Below, piece by piece: positions 12,150-24,479 of a DNA stretch of 64,000 nt; the first letter of the stretch is position 1, and each line of letters starts with the position of its first letter. The translations under genes and the position numbers were made by a program. The notes below the pieces were generated by a model that was not told the DNA's origin, did no database searches, and saw only the letters and a program-made list of their open reading frames with translations. Source of the stretch: Mactra quadrangularis (lineage: Eukaryota; Mollusca; Bivalvia; Venerida; Mactridae); NCBI GenBank assembly GCA_025267735.1, contig CM046293.1:14656560-14720559 (forward strand). Reading direction: 5' to 3'.

Positions 12150-13298
12150 GTGAAACAAGACACTTCTAAATTTTCTACTTTACCATATTTTTGTAATTGA
12201 TGAATCCCTTAAAGCCACCATCTTGCACAGGGAAACACTATTTGCTAAATCATGAGCACATGAATTGTGAGTCCTGTGCACAAATTATTTTTGAAAAAAT
12301 ACCTTGTTTAATGTTCGATAGAAATTTTGTGCGAAAGATACAACGCTACGAACGAATCTAGGGAATTTTTGGGGAAAAAGTGCTTGTTTTATGCGCCGCG
12401 TGATGTCATTCAAATATTTGTCAGGCAAGAGATATCGGCGAAGAGCATGTGCTTGTTTATTTTATTAGTAGTTGTTGTGACACCCGAGTTGTTGAAGGGT
12501 TGGGTACTGGTTATAGACTACGGTCCAGGAAAGCTAGGCTTGGTGCGCTGGACGCCGTAATGTAAATAAACAAGGACAAAATGATGAGTTGCTGTCACAT
12601 ATGTTTCATTCAAAATCTAATTTCTTATAGCTAATAGCATTTACCAGTGTCACTCTAGTCAGATAATAATTCAAATTGTTTTTTGCATTCAAAATAATTA
12701 TACTACTTAAAGAAATTTGATCGTTATAACCAAGCCTAGAGTTATTTTTCGTAAAAACCGTGTGGTAATAAGATATTGCTTCAAAATAGATTTGGTTTAA
12801 AATCCATTCTTACAAAAGATATAACACGTCTGTGTTTCAATTGAATAACCCTCATTATCACGTGGTCTTTATTTGTAAGGCTATTCAAAACTTATATTTC
12901 TACTTAAAAGTTTGCAGACACCCTCCTGACAACGAATAAGTTTGTTATCTTAGCGTTTATTGGTCGATTATTTCGAAATTTTACTTCCGTGTTGCTTTTC
13001 ATTCAATTGAAATTATATAATAACGATCGCATAGTCCCATACTTCGTCTGGCGAGTATGCAAATATGTTTTGTTTAAGTTTTATGAAACCGCAATACACA
13101 TTGCGAGTAATTGTATAGATCATGTTAACTTTTTAATGAATAATGTTGACAATAATGCTAGAATGCAGGCACGAGTGCATTGCAAGTGAAACAAGACACT
13201 TCTAAATTTTCTACTATGCCATATTGTTGTAATTGATGAATACCTTAAAGCCACCATCTTGCAAAAGGGTAACACTATTTGCTAAATCATGAGCTAGA
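12150..13298. repeat. Direct repeat pair, about 110 bp, 1.04 kb apart
   Basis: gtgaaacaagacacttctaa through tttgctaaatcatgagc occurs at 12151-12256 and 13187-13293. Between them lies a SINE family 1 fragment and no coding motif. A decayed LTR pair is possible but unproven. Confidence 0.7.
12488..12566 (+). mobile_element. SINE family 1, 3' fragment
   Basis: Only the 3' module is present: gggtactggttatagac, ggtccaggaaagctaggctt, gtgcgctggacgccgtaa. Confidence 0.75.
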
Positions 13299-13639
13299 CA
13301 ATTGGTTCAAATAGCAGTGTATACGCTTATGGAATTGAAATCTACTTTTTCTCTATCCTTGTACATGTAAAAAACAAAACAAATTATACTACAAACTTTG
13401 ATGGAAATGTGCGTTTGATATTTCTCCTTTTTGGAACGATGTCTAAACATCGTTCCAGAGTAAACAAACCGTAATTTCAGCTCCAAGCATTGAATTCTAA
13501 GCAAAAACCCCAATCAACTCCGCATATCATTACTGCAAAATTTGATTCGGATGTTTCCGGTTAGTATATTATCCTGATAATCGCTTGCTACTTATTTCCA
13601 TAGATTTGATTTTTCATCTGGAAATAGAGCAACATGATA

Positions 13640-13880
13640 CGGTTTACTGCGGGTATGACTAAAACATGCAATAGAGAATTTGGGGCAAAATGGACGAAAT
13701 GGAGCAGTCAGTAGTGAAATGAAGTTTTAATTGTTAAATGACTTTTTTGGGCGTTAATATATTATTAGCAATAAAACAACAAGATATGACTTAAACACGC
13801 AATGGAGAATTTTGCGCGAATGGACGAAATGGAACAGACATTGGCGAATCGGAGATTTAACTGTATAAATCCAGCGTTCA
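13640..13880. repeat. Direct repeat pair near 13.7 kb
   Basis: The stretch around catgcaatagagaatttggg/cacgcaatggagaattttgc with tggacgaaatgga occurs twice about 130 bp apart. The open frame at 13802-14092 starts in the second copy and is not a recognisable protein. Confidence 0.6.
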
Positions 13881-14713
13881 ATCTAAAGCGCGCCATTGCG
13901 CAAATGCACCCTAATGTACGCAAATGGCATAATGTCAAACGTCTGTTGTGCCCGTCGGGCGCACTCGACGAAAATATGGCTATTTGCCTATATCAGACCA
14001 GGGACTTTATGTTCGTGTCTCTAATCGATCAGGCTTTTGACGACTTTTTGTTTATTCTGTGCCCGTCCGTCTCTTTAAACCCATTTCGTTAAATAGTTCT
14101 ACAAAGATGAAGAAATAGTTCTAGTCGTATTAGAGACAAACATAATTAAATTTCACATTGTTTGAGCGACTGTACAGATACTGAGGACATAAATGTTGTT
14201 CATTTGACATGGAGTACTGTACATATGCAATGATTTCAAAATCGATGGTTTTCCAATCGATGGAATGGCAGTAAACGACCACAGGGATTGACTGGTTTAC
14301 AAATGTACACAATAGATTCGATAGTAAAGTTCCAAAGATCACGCGATGCAGTCTGCAGGTGTCAGATTAATTTAAGAAGATAAGTTCTCTCGCATACAAT
14401 TCATACTTTGCAACAAAATTTAATAATGTCGGGTTATTTTACATGTTTGTTTCTTGTGATAATTATTTCACTGACTTACATGTACATGTACCTCCATGGA
14501 GAAGTTAACTAGTGAAAAGGTAGATAATTATGTGATTACTTGTAACTGGCAAACACGCCAGCGAAGAAAATGGGCTTGTTCTGCTGGCCTAAATAAATAT
14601 GAACTTAGCGATGAAAATTTTGTTGAGACTGGGTTTAAACCTTCACAATAGTTATGAGTTAATATTAAGTTTGACGTGTTGTTCATGGGCATTATGTATG
14701 ACTGTGTCATGAT

Positions 14714-14909
14714 CAGTGGTGCTTTTCACAAAAAATCTTATGAAAATAATTTTCGTAAGTCAGTTTCATATAATTAGCACTTCTAAGTCAGACGGATAAT
14801 AAGCATAACTATGAAACAATTAAGCCAAACAATTAGCGTATTACTAAGGTTTCTTGCTTTTGACATACGAAGATCTTTTTCGTAAGAATATTTGTAAAAA
14901 GCACCACTG
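14714..14909. mobile_element. TIR element, CAGTGGTGC ends
   Basis: 196 bp with ends CAGTGGTGCTTTTCAC and GTAAAAAGCACCACTG. There is no coding sequence and no clear target duplication. Confidence 0.65.
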
Positions 14910-16019
14910 TTCTTTCAAACTTTCAGCGTCACTGCAGCAACAGAACTATCGGTGCTTTGATTTGGTGACTAATTAATACTTGCTTGCAGTTTTGAACGGA
15001 AATTGATAAAACCAATTTTAGATGTGTGTCAGCATAATTCTGACTTTTTGGTATTTGATTGCAATGACATAATCATAAAATGTCTAGTTAACATGTGCAT
15101 ACTTTAAGTTAATTAATATATCAAAATGAAAATAGATGTGCTAATTCATTGATGGTACGTCTACTTAACTTTGAAGGGACGTTAAGTTGGACTTATGTCA
15201 TAGCAGTTCTGCCTCTTTTATATTTATATGAATTGGTTTATTATTCTTTGACTGATTTATTTGTTTGATAAAGTAAGATAAACCTTGCAATTAGCAAAAC
15301 ACTCGAAAAGTCTAGTTCTATCCTTGGACTGCTCTTGTTAAATTCTATTACTAGTAATTGATACTTCATACATTACTTTATAGATAATATTGCTGCACAA
15401 GTTTGATTTTTTACATAATTATAATCTTTATTTATTAAATCAGTTCAGGACATCGTTCCTCCAGCACTCCAGTGCTTTGATTGATCAATGGAAAGAGTAT
15501 TTACAATAAAATAAAGAACACTCATGATCCAGTTGTGATATCTGATATCAAGATCGAAATTGAAATCCTATTGCAATTTCCCTTAATTACTATCAAAATG
15601 TGTTACAATGTCAACAGAATTACTTTCAATTGCTTTGGCATTAATGTACTCTTAGAATACCTTGAAAGATAATTGAACTTGCACACAATACTTTAAATAT
15701 CATTTGTCTTTTTCTTTGTTTATAACCTCCTTTTAGTACATATAGATTATTATTGAAGTGGCAAACATATATGGAAAAGTGTTCGTTATTCTAAGTATAT
15801 TAAAATTTCGTATCACAACTTATGTTGTTCAATGAATTAAATCAGAATAGTGTCTCTAAATTGCCATCTTAGAAACAATTTGCTTCTAGAGTCAACTGAC
15901 AAGCTAGTATCAATTATTTAATATTCGCAAAACCAAGAAATATGAAAACCTAAACATGTCGTTGTATACTCATTAGTGTGGAGTCATGTCTATTTATGTG
16001 ACTTAATTTTCCAGCTCTT

Positions 16020-16600
16020 ATCATTCATTTTGACCACCATCTTGAATTCTTGAAGTTATCAAAGAATACCAGTATGGCATCAATCGGTTTCATTAATAAA
16101 AGTGGATTAACGACAAAATAAAATGCATTGAAATTATTTGGTATACCCCACTCTATGACTTAACTCATTAAGGTTGATATATACCCAACAGCTAGTTATT
16201 TACACCATTCTAGTCGCCATCTTGGGAATTGCCCAATGATGCCAGTGTGGCATCAACCAGTTATATAAACTCAGGTATAACTACAAAAATGCATATTTTT
16301 TTTGATATGCCTCTGTGTACGATTTGGCTCATTGTGGTTGACATGCATGACAAATGTGGCCTTTATACGCCATTTTGTCCGCCATCTTGGATTGGAGAAT
16401 AAACGAAGGGTATCAAAATTGCATGAAATAATATTGCAGATAATGTTAGAATAATTTTAGCTCTTGAAATGATCAGACTGTGATAAAGATGGATTTATTA
16501 TAGATTCATCAGTTCTCATCCGCCATTTTGTCCGCCATCTTGAATCTTGGGAGTTGCCAAAAAGTGCCGAAGTGGCATCATCCAGTTTCGGAAACAACAG
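16020..16600. repeat. Tandem array of about 170-bp units with CCGCCATCTTG
   Basis: Four diverged units starting near 16025, 16205, 16370 and 16525, each with cgccatcttg, a ...tgtggcatcaaccag... segment and a variable spacer. Same family as 9990-10420. Confidence 0.7.
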
Positions 16601-16743
16601 TGGCTTAGCTTCAAGAAAATGCAAAAACATTTCCTACATCCTTTCATGCACGGTTCAGTCGATTTTTGTAGTTTATATACCGGACTAAATGAATAAACTA
16701 TTAAATTGCTTCAAAGTTTTACCCGCAACTCATGATCGGTTTG

Positions 16744-17683
16744 TACAGGTCGCCTACGTAAACATTGCGTTTATAAACAAAGTCAGTTTCATTACAGGTC
16801 GTATTCTAGGTCATGCGTGTTATTGTACTTTAAAAAATGGACTCGCCCACTAAATAGGTGAATAGGCTAACACATGAACAGCATTCTAAAGATTTAAACG
16901 TACCACTTTGATGTTTCACTTTTATTTCAAATAGTATTTATGCAGATTATAAATTTTATATAATGATGTGTTTGTAAAATAAGTGTAAACTAACTTAACA
17001 ATAAAATTGTAAAAATAATTAACCCCTAAATATTGGTGTGTAATGAACTGGCTATGTTTATATACGCAATGTTTACGTGGACGACCTGTACACACCAATA
17101 TTTAGGGGTGAATTATTTTACGATTTGATAGTTTAGTTAGTTTACACTTTTTTATAATCATATCATTATATGAAATGTACAATGTTCATATACACTATTT
17201 TAAAATGAATGTTAAATATCAAGGTGGTATGTTTAAATCAGTAAAAATGCTATTCATGCATCTTATTTACCTATTTAGTGAACAAGTCAATTGTTTAAAG
17301 TACAACACGCATACGACCTGTACCGAAGCCGGTCATGTTTATAAACTCATTGTTTACATAAACGAGATGTAAACTTAACGAACTACATGTCGTATTCTAG
17401 GTCATGCGTGTTTTTTTACTTTAATCAATGGACTTGCCCACTAAATAGGTGAATAAGCTGATGCGTGAATAGCATTTTACGGATTAAAACATACCACTTT
17501 GATATTTAACAATTATTTTAAGTAATGCACATGCACATCTTAAATTTTATATAATGGTATGTTTATAAAATAAGCGTCAAATGACTAAACTATAAATCTG
17601 AAAAAAATAATACACCCCTAAATATTGGTGTGTAATGAAACTGGCCATGTTTATATACGCAATGTTTACCTGGACGACCTGTA
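16744..17683. mobile_element. Cluster of CAGGTCGT-family MITEs in both orientations
   Basis: Inverted end fragment (about 16744-16793), full copy + (16795-17088), truncated copy - (17091-17320), partial end (about 17325-17380) and full copy + (17386-17681). Units abut at their TA-flanked termini. This implies repeated insertion into, or rearrangement at, existing copies. Confidence 0.75.
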
Positions 17684-18029
17684 TTAATAGTAGGTCTACA
17701 TACCTGAGGGGAGATAACTCTTCTGGTTTTGGTGAATGTACGTGCGCGAGTTCTCTAGTATTTGAAGTAAGTGTCCTATTAATATAGTCCTAAACTGTGA
17801 CACGATATTATATGGACTCATCAATGTGTTTCCCACATAACAAGGATGAGTCCAAGATTTAAAGTACAATAGCATACCATGTTTACAAAAATTCGTTTAA
17901 ATAATAACCATATTATATAAAACACCAACTAATATATTGATCGGCATCCCAATTGCAAACAATACCTATAGCTATACCCATTCTCTATTGTTATCTATGT
18001 AACAAAAACATTTATAAAAGCATAAATTG

Positions 18030-18432
18030 TAGGGCTGTCACGATATACCAGTATATTGCAATACGCAGCTGCAGCAATACGTACCGTGGTACGATTTTAA
18101 TGTACCTGTATTTGGCGATATTTTTCATTTCATTGGAAAATTCTTCCCTTCGCGAAATAAAAGTCAGTTTTTTCAATGTTCATTCCATTTAACCTGAAGT
18201 TGCAAGAATTTAACCGATTGGGGTGCGTCTCAGTCCAAAATGACCGGAAATACTTAAATGGCTAGATTCTATCAGTAGCTGCATATAAGATTTGCAATTT
18301 TTCTGTTAAATACAGCGGAGGAACAACGAATTCAATCTAAAAGCCCGCAATATAGCGTGGTACGTATCGCGATACGATGACAGCGTATTGCAATATATCG
18401 CGGTACGCTTCTGGCATATCGTGACAGCCACA
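18030..18432. mobile_element. hAT-type MITE
   Basis: TIRs around GGCTGTCACGATA, 403 bp, with the exact 8-bp target duplication ATAAATTG at both sides. Subterminal GCAATACG/CGTATTGC motifs resemble the 8.8-kb element, but the termini differ. There is no coding sequence. Confidence 0.85.
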
Positions 18433-18844
18433 ATAAATTGATCGTCATATAACGTATTGATTGTAAACGAATATTATAACACAGTTGGACTCTTAAAAAA
18501 AGCTTTAACCAATTAATTTAGTTTAAATCTAATTAATTAAAAAGTATTGATTACTAAAACTAGCCAAAGACTTGAGGAATCAAAAAATGTTATTTACTTA
18601 ACAGAAAGGCTAATGACTTTTTAATGTGTAAAATATGTTGATAACCTTTAATTAGACATCGCCAGCCCTAAGCCCGGTTGAGAAATAGAGGGGACAACCA
18701 AGTCTGGAAACTGAACAAAGACCAGCAAAGGAAGTTTCTTCCGGAATGTCACTCTTGAACTAATTTCATGTATGACGTTTAGTTCTGACCGGGTTCTGCA
18801 CATGATGCGTCCTTAGAAGCGGACGGACCGAGGTTATAAAATAA

Positions 18845-20680
18845 AAAAACAACAACAACAAAACAGTTGATGACCAATGAAATAGTTCGTTAAACTCTCA
18901 AGCAGAAACTGACTTATTGTTTATTGTCTCCACTTCATTACAAAACAATATATCCCTCAGTGCATGTCATATTATAAGTCCAATTTTGACCGAGGTGTTT
19001 GGGCGTACTTTATGTCATAAAAACTAGTGAGTATTTACAGCGAAATACTTGCCCTTAGGCTGAATGCTTTTGACAAGTTACTTCTGTCTTGAATCATATA
19101 GCTTTATGTTTTATATACATACTTCTTCGCTTGTCAAAATATATGTTCACGTATGAGGATTCGTTAGGGCGTAAGCTGGCATGAAATCGTGCGTTATGTA
19201 CTGTGTATATATACATCTATAAGAACGGACTTTTTTTTGGTTTTTAATTATATAATAAATTTACTGAAATTATTTACTATAATAACTGTATTGTTTATAA
19301 TTTGAAGGAGTTATGAGATTAAATTATCTTCATAATTTATTGTTAAAATGTTCGTAACCACAATGCGTTTGAAGGAATTTTACACTACACGAAAAAATCA
19401 CTGCATATTGATGTATTAAGTTAATAAGATACAATACAATAAAATAATAGACTAGTTTAAACATACATTGATAATGTGGATGTGATTATATGGTGCTTTT
19501 AACACGGATTAATTAAATGAGTGATTGAATGTAATTAGCGCAAAGTGTATTCAGTGTAACGGAAAGATAAATAAGAATCGAAAACATTAATTAGCGATTT
19601 GAAGTTTCGTTTCTTTTGGGAAATATTTATATAAAAAACTGTATATCTTTATAAGGCTGTATGGTACTTGTTTGAAATAAACATTAGGGGAATTAAATAT
19701 ATTATAACAAGCAAGTTACAAGATAAACTATTGCCATGAAATAATTATATTTATAAATGATTGTGCTTTCATATACATGTAATTTAATTGCCAATTAGTG
19801 AAAACTATGGCCGTCTATTAAAGTGTATGTTTTCAAGGATACATACATCTTGTTATAATTGAGTTTGAAGATAAATTCGTCGTTCACCAAGTGTGAAACA
19901 TCTTCCTACAAAAGTAAGAGAACATATTGAAACATGAGTCCTTGTACATTCCTAAGGTAATTATAACATTATATTTGAACAGAACAGAACAGAACAAAAA
20001 AGATATGTTCTGTTCTGTTCTATAACATTATATTTGAATACATGTATTCTTCGTCTTTTCTCAACAGTCAAAACTATCACGATGGAAATAAGCGATATTA
20101 ATTCTCATTTTTTTGTGTCATCCTTTGTATATAGGATATGGATGGCATTACATGAATATTCATGTTCATTGAGTTACATGTATGATGATTTTAATATGTT
20201 AATTTGTATTTTTATACAGAAATAAATCTATCTACCTAAAACATGAATACATTCATAAGGACTCCTTAAAATGCTTGACATTTAAAACTCAAGATATTCC
20301 GACAGCTTGTTATAGGATCGAGTGGAATAGACGAATATAATGTTATGTTGGTTATCAGTTTAATGCCTGCTTGCTGAATCAACGTCACCTTCGTAATGAA
20401 TTGAGAGATCATTTTCAGTCCCCATGAAATTATTCAAACTTTTATAACTGAAAAAAATGGGATGAATTTTAGTAAACAAGTCCTTTGCTGCGTCTATGTC
20501 TTTGAAAATCGCCTTGATTTAGTATTCAATACTATTGGTAAACTGAAATTGTGTTTGAAATATGCCTTCCTCTTAGGTATAATTACTTTGTACTTACAAA
20601 TGATTTAATTAATAGATCACTTGTGATTGATTTACATGATTAAGAATAAAATCATTTCACAATCTAGTTGAAACGTGCCA
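18845..20680. other. AT-rich stretch, no gene recognised
   Basis: Very AT-rich with only short frames. The GAACA hairpin at 19970 is the only notable structure. It is the stretch upstream of the sulfotransferase anchor exon in which an unrecognised first exon could lie. Confidence 0.5.
19970..20038. repeat. GAACA/TGTTC hairpin with flanking direct repeat
   Basis: Four GAACA repeats, a ~10-bp loop, then the inverse GTTCTGTTCTGTTCT, flanked on both sides by ataacattatatttgaa. This suggests a recent inverted duplication or slippage event. Confidence 0.75.
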
Positions 20681-20682
20681 TT

Positions 20683-20915
20683 CAGAACAACCTCGGCGAT
20701 CATCTACGAACATATACCTCGGAAATCGGACGTAGTAAGAATACAACCAGGTTATAAGGTCCGGCAACTGCCATTTTCATGTCAACATTAAATAATGGCA
20801 TTGTTAAACGATCTATCTCATCATTTCATTAGAACAATGTCTCACACGCCGTATTTCTCTGTAGTTCAGACTATATTACCACAGAAACCAAATTCCTAGG
20901 TCTACATTTTCACAT
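20683..20915. mobile_element. MITE, CATTCGGAAC family, long form, one end missing
   Basis: Begins cattcagaacaacctcggcg and matches the reverse complement of the copy at 51.3 kb (acaaccaggttataaggtcc, accacagaaaccaaattcct). The right terminus is not found. Confidence 0.7.
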
Positions 20916-21260
20916 GGAAACATGCATCGACCACTTCAACCAATACCGGTATTTTCGTACATTTTACCCAACTAACCGAACATTTCACGTCAAAATACAC
21001 ATGCAAGCATTGTACATTGTCTATTCATTTACATTGTCTAACTTATTCTTGAGATGTCATATTATATTCAACAGTTTTTACTGCCGCATACAATAACAAT
21101 AGCTAATGGTTGAAAATGTTCGTGGTAATGTTTTAACGTTTTATTTGACAAGTTACATTATAACATTATAAAACAATACGAATGTACTTTGTATAAAACT
21201 GTATATACTTCATGTCTAGAAAAAAATGAGAGTTCGTAGACAGACATAAATACGTAGCAG

Positions 21261-21416
21261 TCTACGAAATTAGTGGGTGTCCGGTTGCCCTGGACAACCA
21301 CATTTTAATTCGGGCAACCAACAATTTCTTTTGGGCGACTAAAGTTTTGCAAATGAGATATAGTGCTAACTCTTAAAATGGTTGTTCGGACTGTAATTTC
21401 GTAGACAGTAAATAGT
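21261..21416. mobile_element. TIR element, GTCTACGAAAT ends
   Basis: GTCTACGAAATTA ... TAATTTCGTAGAC over 156 bp. A related copy in inverted orientation lies at 28577-28735 and shares cctgggcaaccggacacc. Confidence 0.6.
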
Positions 21417-21950
21417 GTTCACAATGCTTGAATTTCAAGTAGATCACTCTTTGAAAGAGAAAATGGGCCTGAAAAGGGACAATGCAGGCAAATAATAATT
21501 TTCACAAAATATTAGAATTTTAAGTAGACATTTCCAGAAAATAAAAGGCTTTTTAAACATTGAATAGTTTTTCCCTGATATTTTAAATCTTTCGCTTTCT
21601 CCAAAGATAATGTACAATATAAATGATATATTTTTGTTTACAGATATTTGTTATCAAATTGATGGACATAAATTAATGACACATACCCCTATACAAGTGT
21701 TAGATAGATTCTTATCGATATATACAACATGTTTATCTGGCTGATGAACAGTACTGCCATCATTTACATTAATCTTTTACTCATTTGTTTGAATAATTCT
21801 ATGATGTATACCAAGGGCTGAACGAAACACGACGTTTACTCCCTATTTTTGAATGGAGTTACAATAGTGTAACGTTCAGGCCTCGATATGTTCGTTTTAG
21901 ACAAAGCTTTTTCTCGTATTTATCATTTGAATATACAGTAAGCCATAACA

Positions 21951-22640
21951 AACAGGGTGATTCAAAATATATGATACAGTTATAAAATTTGTGAGCATGT
22001 ATATGATCAACCATAGACACACAGTTTTCACAGAGTAATAATCTAGAGACTTTAAAGTTTTGTTTGATATATAACATACCATACATATGTAAGCAATGTT
22101 GTCTGTATACCTTAAATAGAATTTATAACAGATGTTTAATGTGACGTCCATTTTGGTGATAATGACGTCGAGTTGTTTCTTAAAGTTTTTATGTCGCCCA
22201 TTCTGTACAGATCCAGTCTGCTGGAACTGGTTTACCAGTCTGTGTATCTGCTTCTTATCCCTGGATGTTTTTTTGCATTGTTGTGCTTGTTGTATTTGGT
22301 GAATTATTTCAAAATAAAGCTGAACAACTTTAGTAGCCTTATCCTTAGAGAGAGTCATCTTAAAATACAAACACCTGTTATAATGTCTTCGATGACATCA
22401 TGACGTCGACATTTTTCCTGTACGTTTGTTAAAAAGCTATGTTCTGTGCTGAAGTCTTTGAATAAAGTGTAAGTGTAAAGTGTACGTAAATAATATACAA
22501 GAATATATATACAATTAAAAAATAAAAATAAGCTGTATTATATACTTATTCAAATGATATAGCATAAATAATTGAGTTTATTACAGAACAAACATCTATT
22601 AACATTTGAAACTGTATCAGATATTATGAATCACCCTGTT
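21951..22640. mobile_element. Deleted mariner-like DNA transposon
   Basis: A 690-bp element with 14-bp perfect TIRs (AACAGGGTGATTCA), extending to about 29 of 31 matching bases. Inside, on the minus strand, is the start of a transposase-like frame. The rest of the transposase, including any DDE/D catalytic core, is missing. No clean target duplication is seen. Confidence 0.7.
22130..22370 (-). pseudogene. Transposase N-terminal fragment (helix-turn-helix)
   Basis: The frame begins MTLSKDKATKVVQLYFE (after four extra residues) and has IHRLVNQFQQTGSVQNGR further on. This is the pattern of the N-terminal helix-turn-helix of mariner/DUF4817-type transposases, where the linker reads ...F..TGSV. 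The similarity ends after about 75 codons, and the catalytic part is deleted. It is part of the 690-bp TIR element and not expected to be active. Confidence 0.55.
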
Positions 22641-22950
22641 AATGTATGTATTTTACTTTGCACTATGTCATCCGACTTTGAAACTAAACTAGTCTGGAAT
22701 ATGGGCAAACATAGGGCATTCAGTATCGTTAACGGACATCAAACATAGTATACCTCTGCTCCAAGAGGGTGGTAGCTAGTCAAATTAAAGTTTCTTATGG
22801 TGATCATACGTCAACAAATGAGGAAAGTTCTTATTCATACTTCATATATAGTTATATTTTACAAACTGATTATGGTAACTACGTATAAATATCGTACTCG
22901 TTCATCATAACCATTATTTGTACTGATTTTGTATTTGCATCTTTTTTCAG

Positions 22951-23033
22951 GTCTATTAAAAAGCTTGGTACACAGAAGAAATGTTTGGTACTTTTAGTTG
23001 TGGCTGCCATGCCTTTTATCATCTTATCATACA
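22951..23033 (+). CDS. Carbohydrate sulfotransferase, signal-anchor exon
   Basis: Internal exon with a pyrimidine-rich acceptor (ttttttcag) and a consensus donor (gtaagtg). In the frame that joins the next exon it reads SIKKLGTQKK, then a hydrophobic run CLVLLVVAAMPFIILSY. This is a short basic cytoplasmic tail followed by a type II signal anchor, as expected for a Golgi sulfotransferase. The exon begins with one base that completes a codon and ends in phase 1. No usable ATG precedes the anchor here: the only in-frame ATG is inside the hydrophobic run. So at least the start codon, or its first two bases, lies in an upstream exon that I could not identify. That the exon belongs to the downstream catalytic exon is inferred from phase agreement and domain order. 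Confidence 0.7.
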
Positions 23034-23159
23034 GTAAGTGTAAAATTCATTATTAAAGTATTCCCACACAGGTACCTTTGTCGATGTTCTTTCAAATTCT
23101 ATACAATTTGACTCAATTTAGACGATAATTTCATTCTTTCCGGGATGACGAGTCACAAG

Positions 23160-23590
23160 CAGGGTTCTGCACCAATCTGATTGAAACCTGATCTAAAATT
23201 TTCCACTCGCCTATTCGCTATTCAGATCTGGCCGTTTTCAAACGAGGGTCACGTCCAGGTGACCTTTTTTCATCATCATATTCATGACGAAATTGTTATG
23301 ATACGTAACTTGTTTACATCGTCTACGTCACGCAATTTCAAATGAGCCGTTCAATCGCAGACTGTGAATAATACCGCTGTTAAATTACCTCGCAAACATC
23401 GGTCTAAAAATAGAAATGACGAAATTAAAATGTTATTAAAGTGTTTCCGTCTTGATGAAAGCTACGCATTGATTGGTCGACATAAAGGTCATCTCGACGT
23501 GACCCTCCATTAGAACCTTAGAGATCCTGTACGACTACGTTCTACAGGATATCTATTTACGGAAATCGGGTTCTGCACATATTGAATTCT
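23160..23590. mobile_element. Inverted-repeat element next to the anchor exon
   Basis: The outer gggttctgcac occurs at both sides, and inner arms gagggtcacgtccaggtgac / gtcatctcgacgtgaccctc face each other. A relative of one end lies at 18788-18830. It starts about 130 bp downstream of the signal-anchor exon. Confidence 0.5.
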
Positions 23591-23689
23591 TACGAAGCTT
23601 GCGGACCCTTTATAACCCCAAATACACAAACTTATTAAATAGACGTACACTTAATTACTATAAAACTAACATCTGTGCTTACAAAATAC

Positions 23690-24105
23690 CTATGATCCAC
23701 ACCAAATATCTATGACTTACACAAAATACCTATTACTTACACAACATATCTATGACTTACACAAAATATCTATGACTTACACAACATATCTATGACTTAC
23801 ACAACATATCTATGACTCACGCCAAATATCTATGACTTACACAAAATATCTATGACTTACACAAAATATCTATGACTTACACAACATATCTATGACTTAC
23901 ACAACATATCTATAACTTACACAAAATATCTATGACTTACACAAAATACCTTTGACTTACACAAAATACCTTTGACTTACACAAAATACCTATGACTTAC
24001 ACAAAATACCCATGACTTACACAAAATACCCATGATTTACACAAAATATCTATGACTTACACACAATACCTATGACTTACAATACCTATGACTTACACAA
24101 AATTC
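23690..24105. repeat. Minisatellite, 20-bp unit, about 20 copies
   Basis: Tandem ACAAAATATCTATGACTTAC with scattered substitutions, in the large sulfotransferase intron. Not coding. Confidence 0.9.
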
Positions 24106-24479
24106 TGAAAAGAGGAATTGAGTTGTTGGTCTTAGTTACGTTGTGTATAAAATATTATTCTTTAAAGAAAGAAACCATTTATCCTGTTTTCATCATAAAA
24201 CGATAAAACAACAAAGTCAGGATGTGAAAGTTTTAAACCAATCATAAAAGTTTTATTGTTGACAACTTAATGCAAACATTTCATAACAACATCATTTAAA
24301 GTTAAAATTAGTATTTTACATACATTGAAATAAAATGAACATAGAAACATTTTATGATTTGAGAACTAATATTTATATTGGATAAATAACTTTAAAGGAA
24401 GTAAGTTATGACACACTTTATGTTGTTTTTACTCCGAAATAATAACAGAGCCTATGTCAAACATCTTTTTAGTAGTGTA

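Larger units (their letters stand above)
10640..16000. other. Repeat-bearing, gene-free stretch
   Basis: Apart from the direct repeats, SINE fragment and MITE listed, no exon with matching splice sites or a recognisable protein was found on either strand. Confidence 0.5.

Noticed and set aside
13802..14092. 96-codon plus-strand frame with coding-like composition
   Set aside because: It starts inside a local direct repeat, matches no family I know and has no splice partner; kept only as a repeat.
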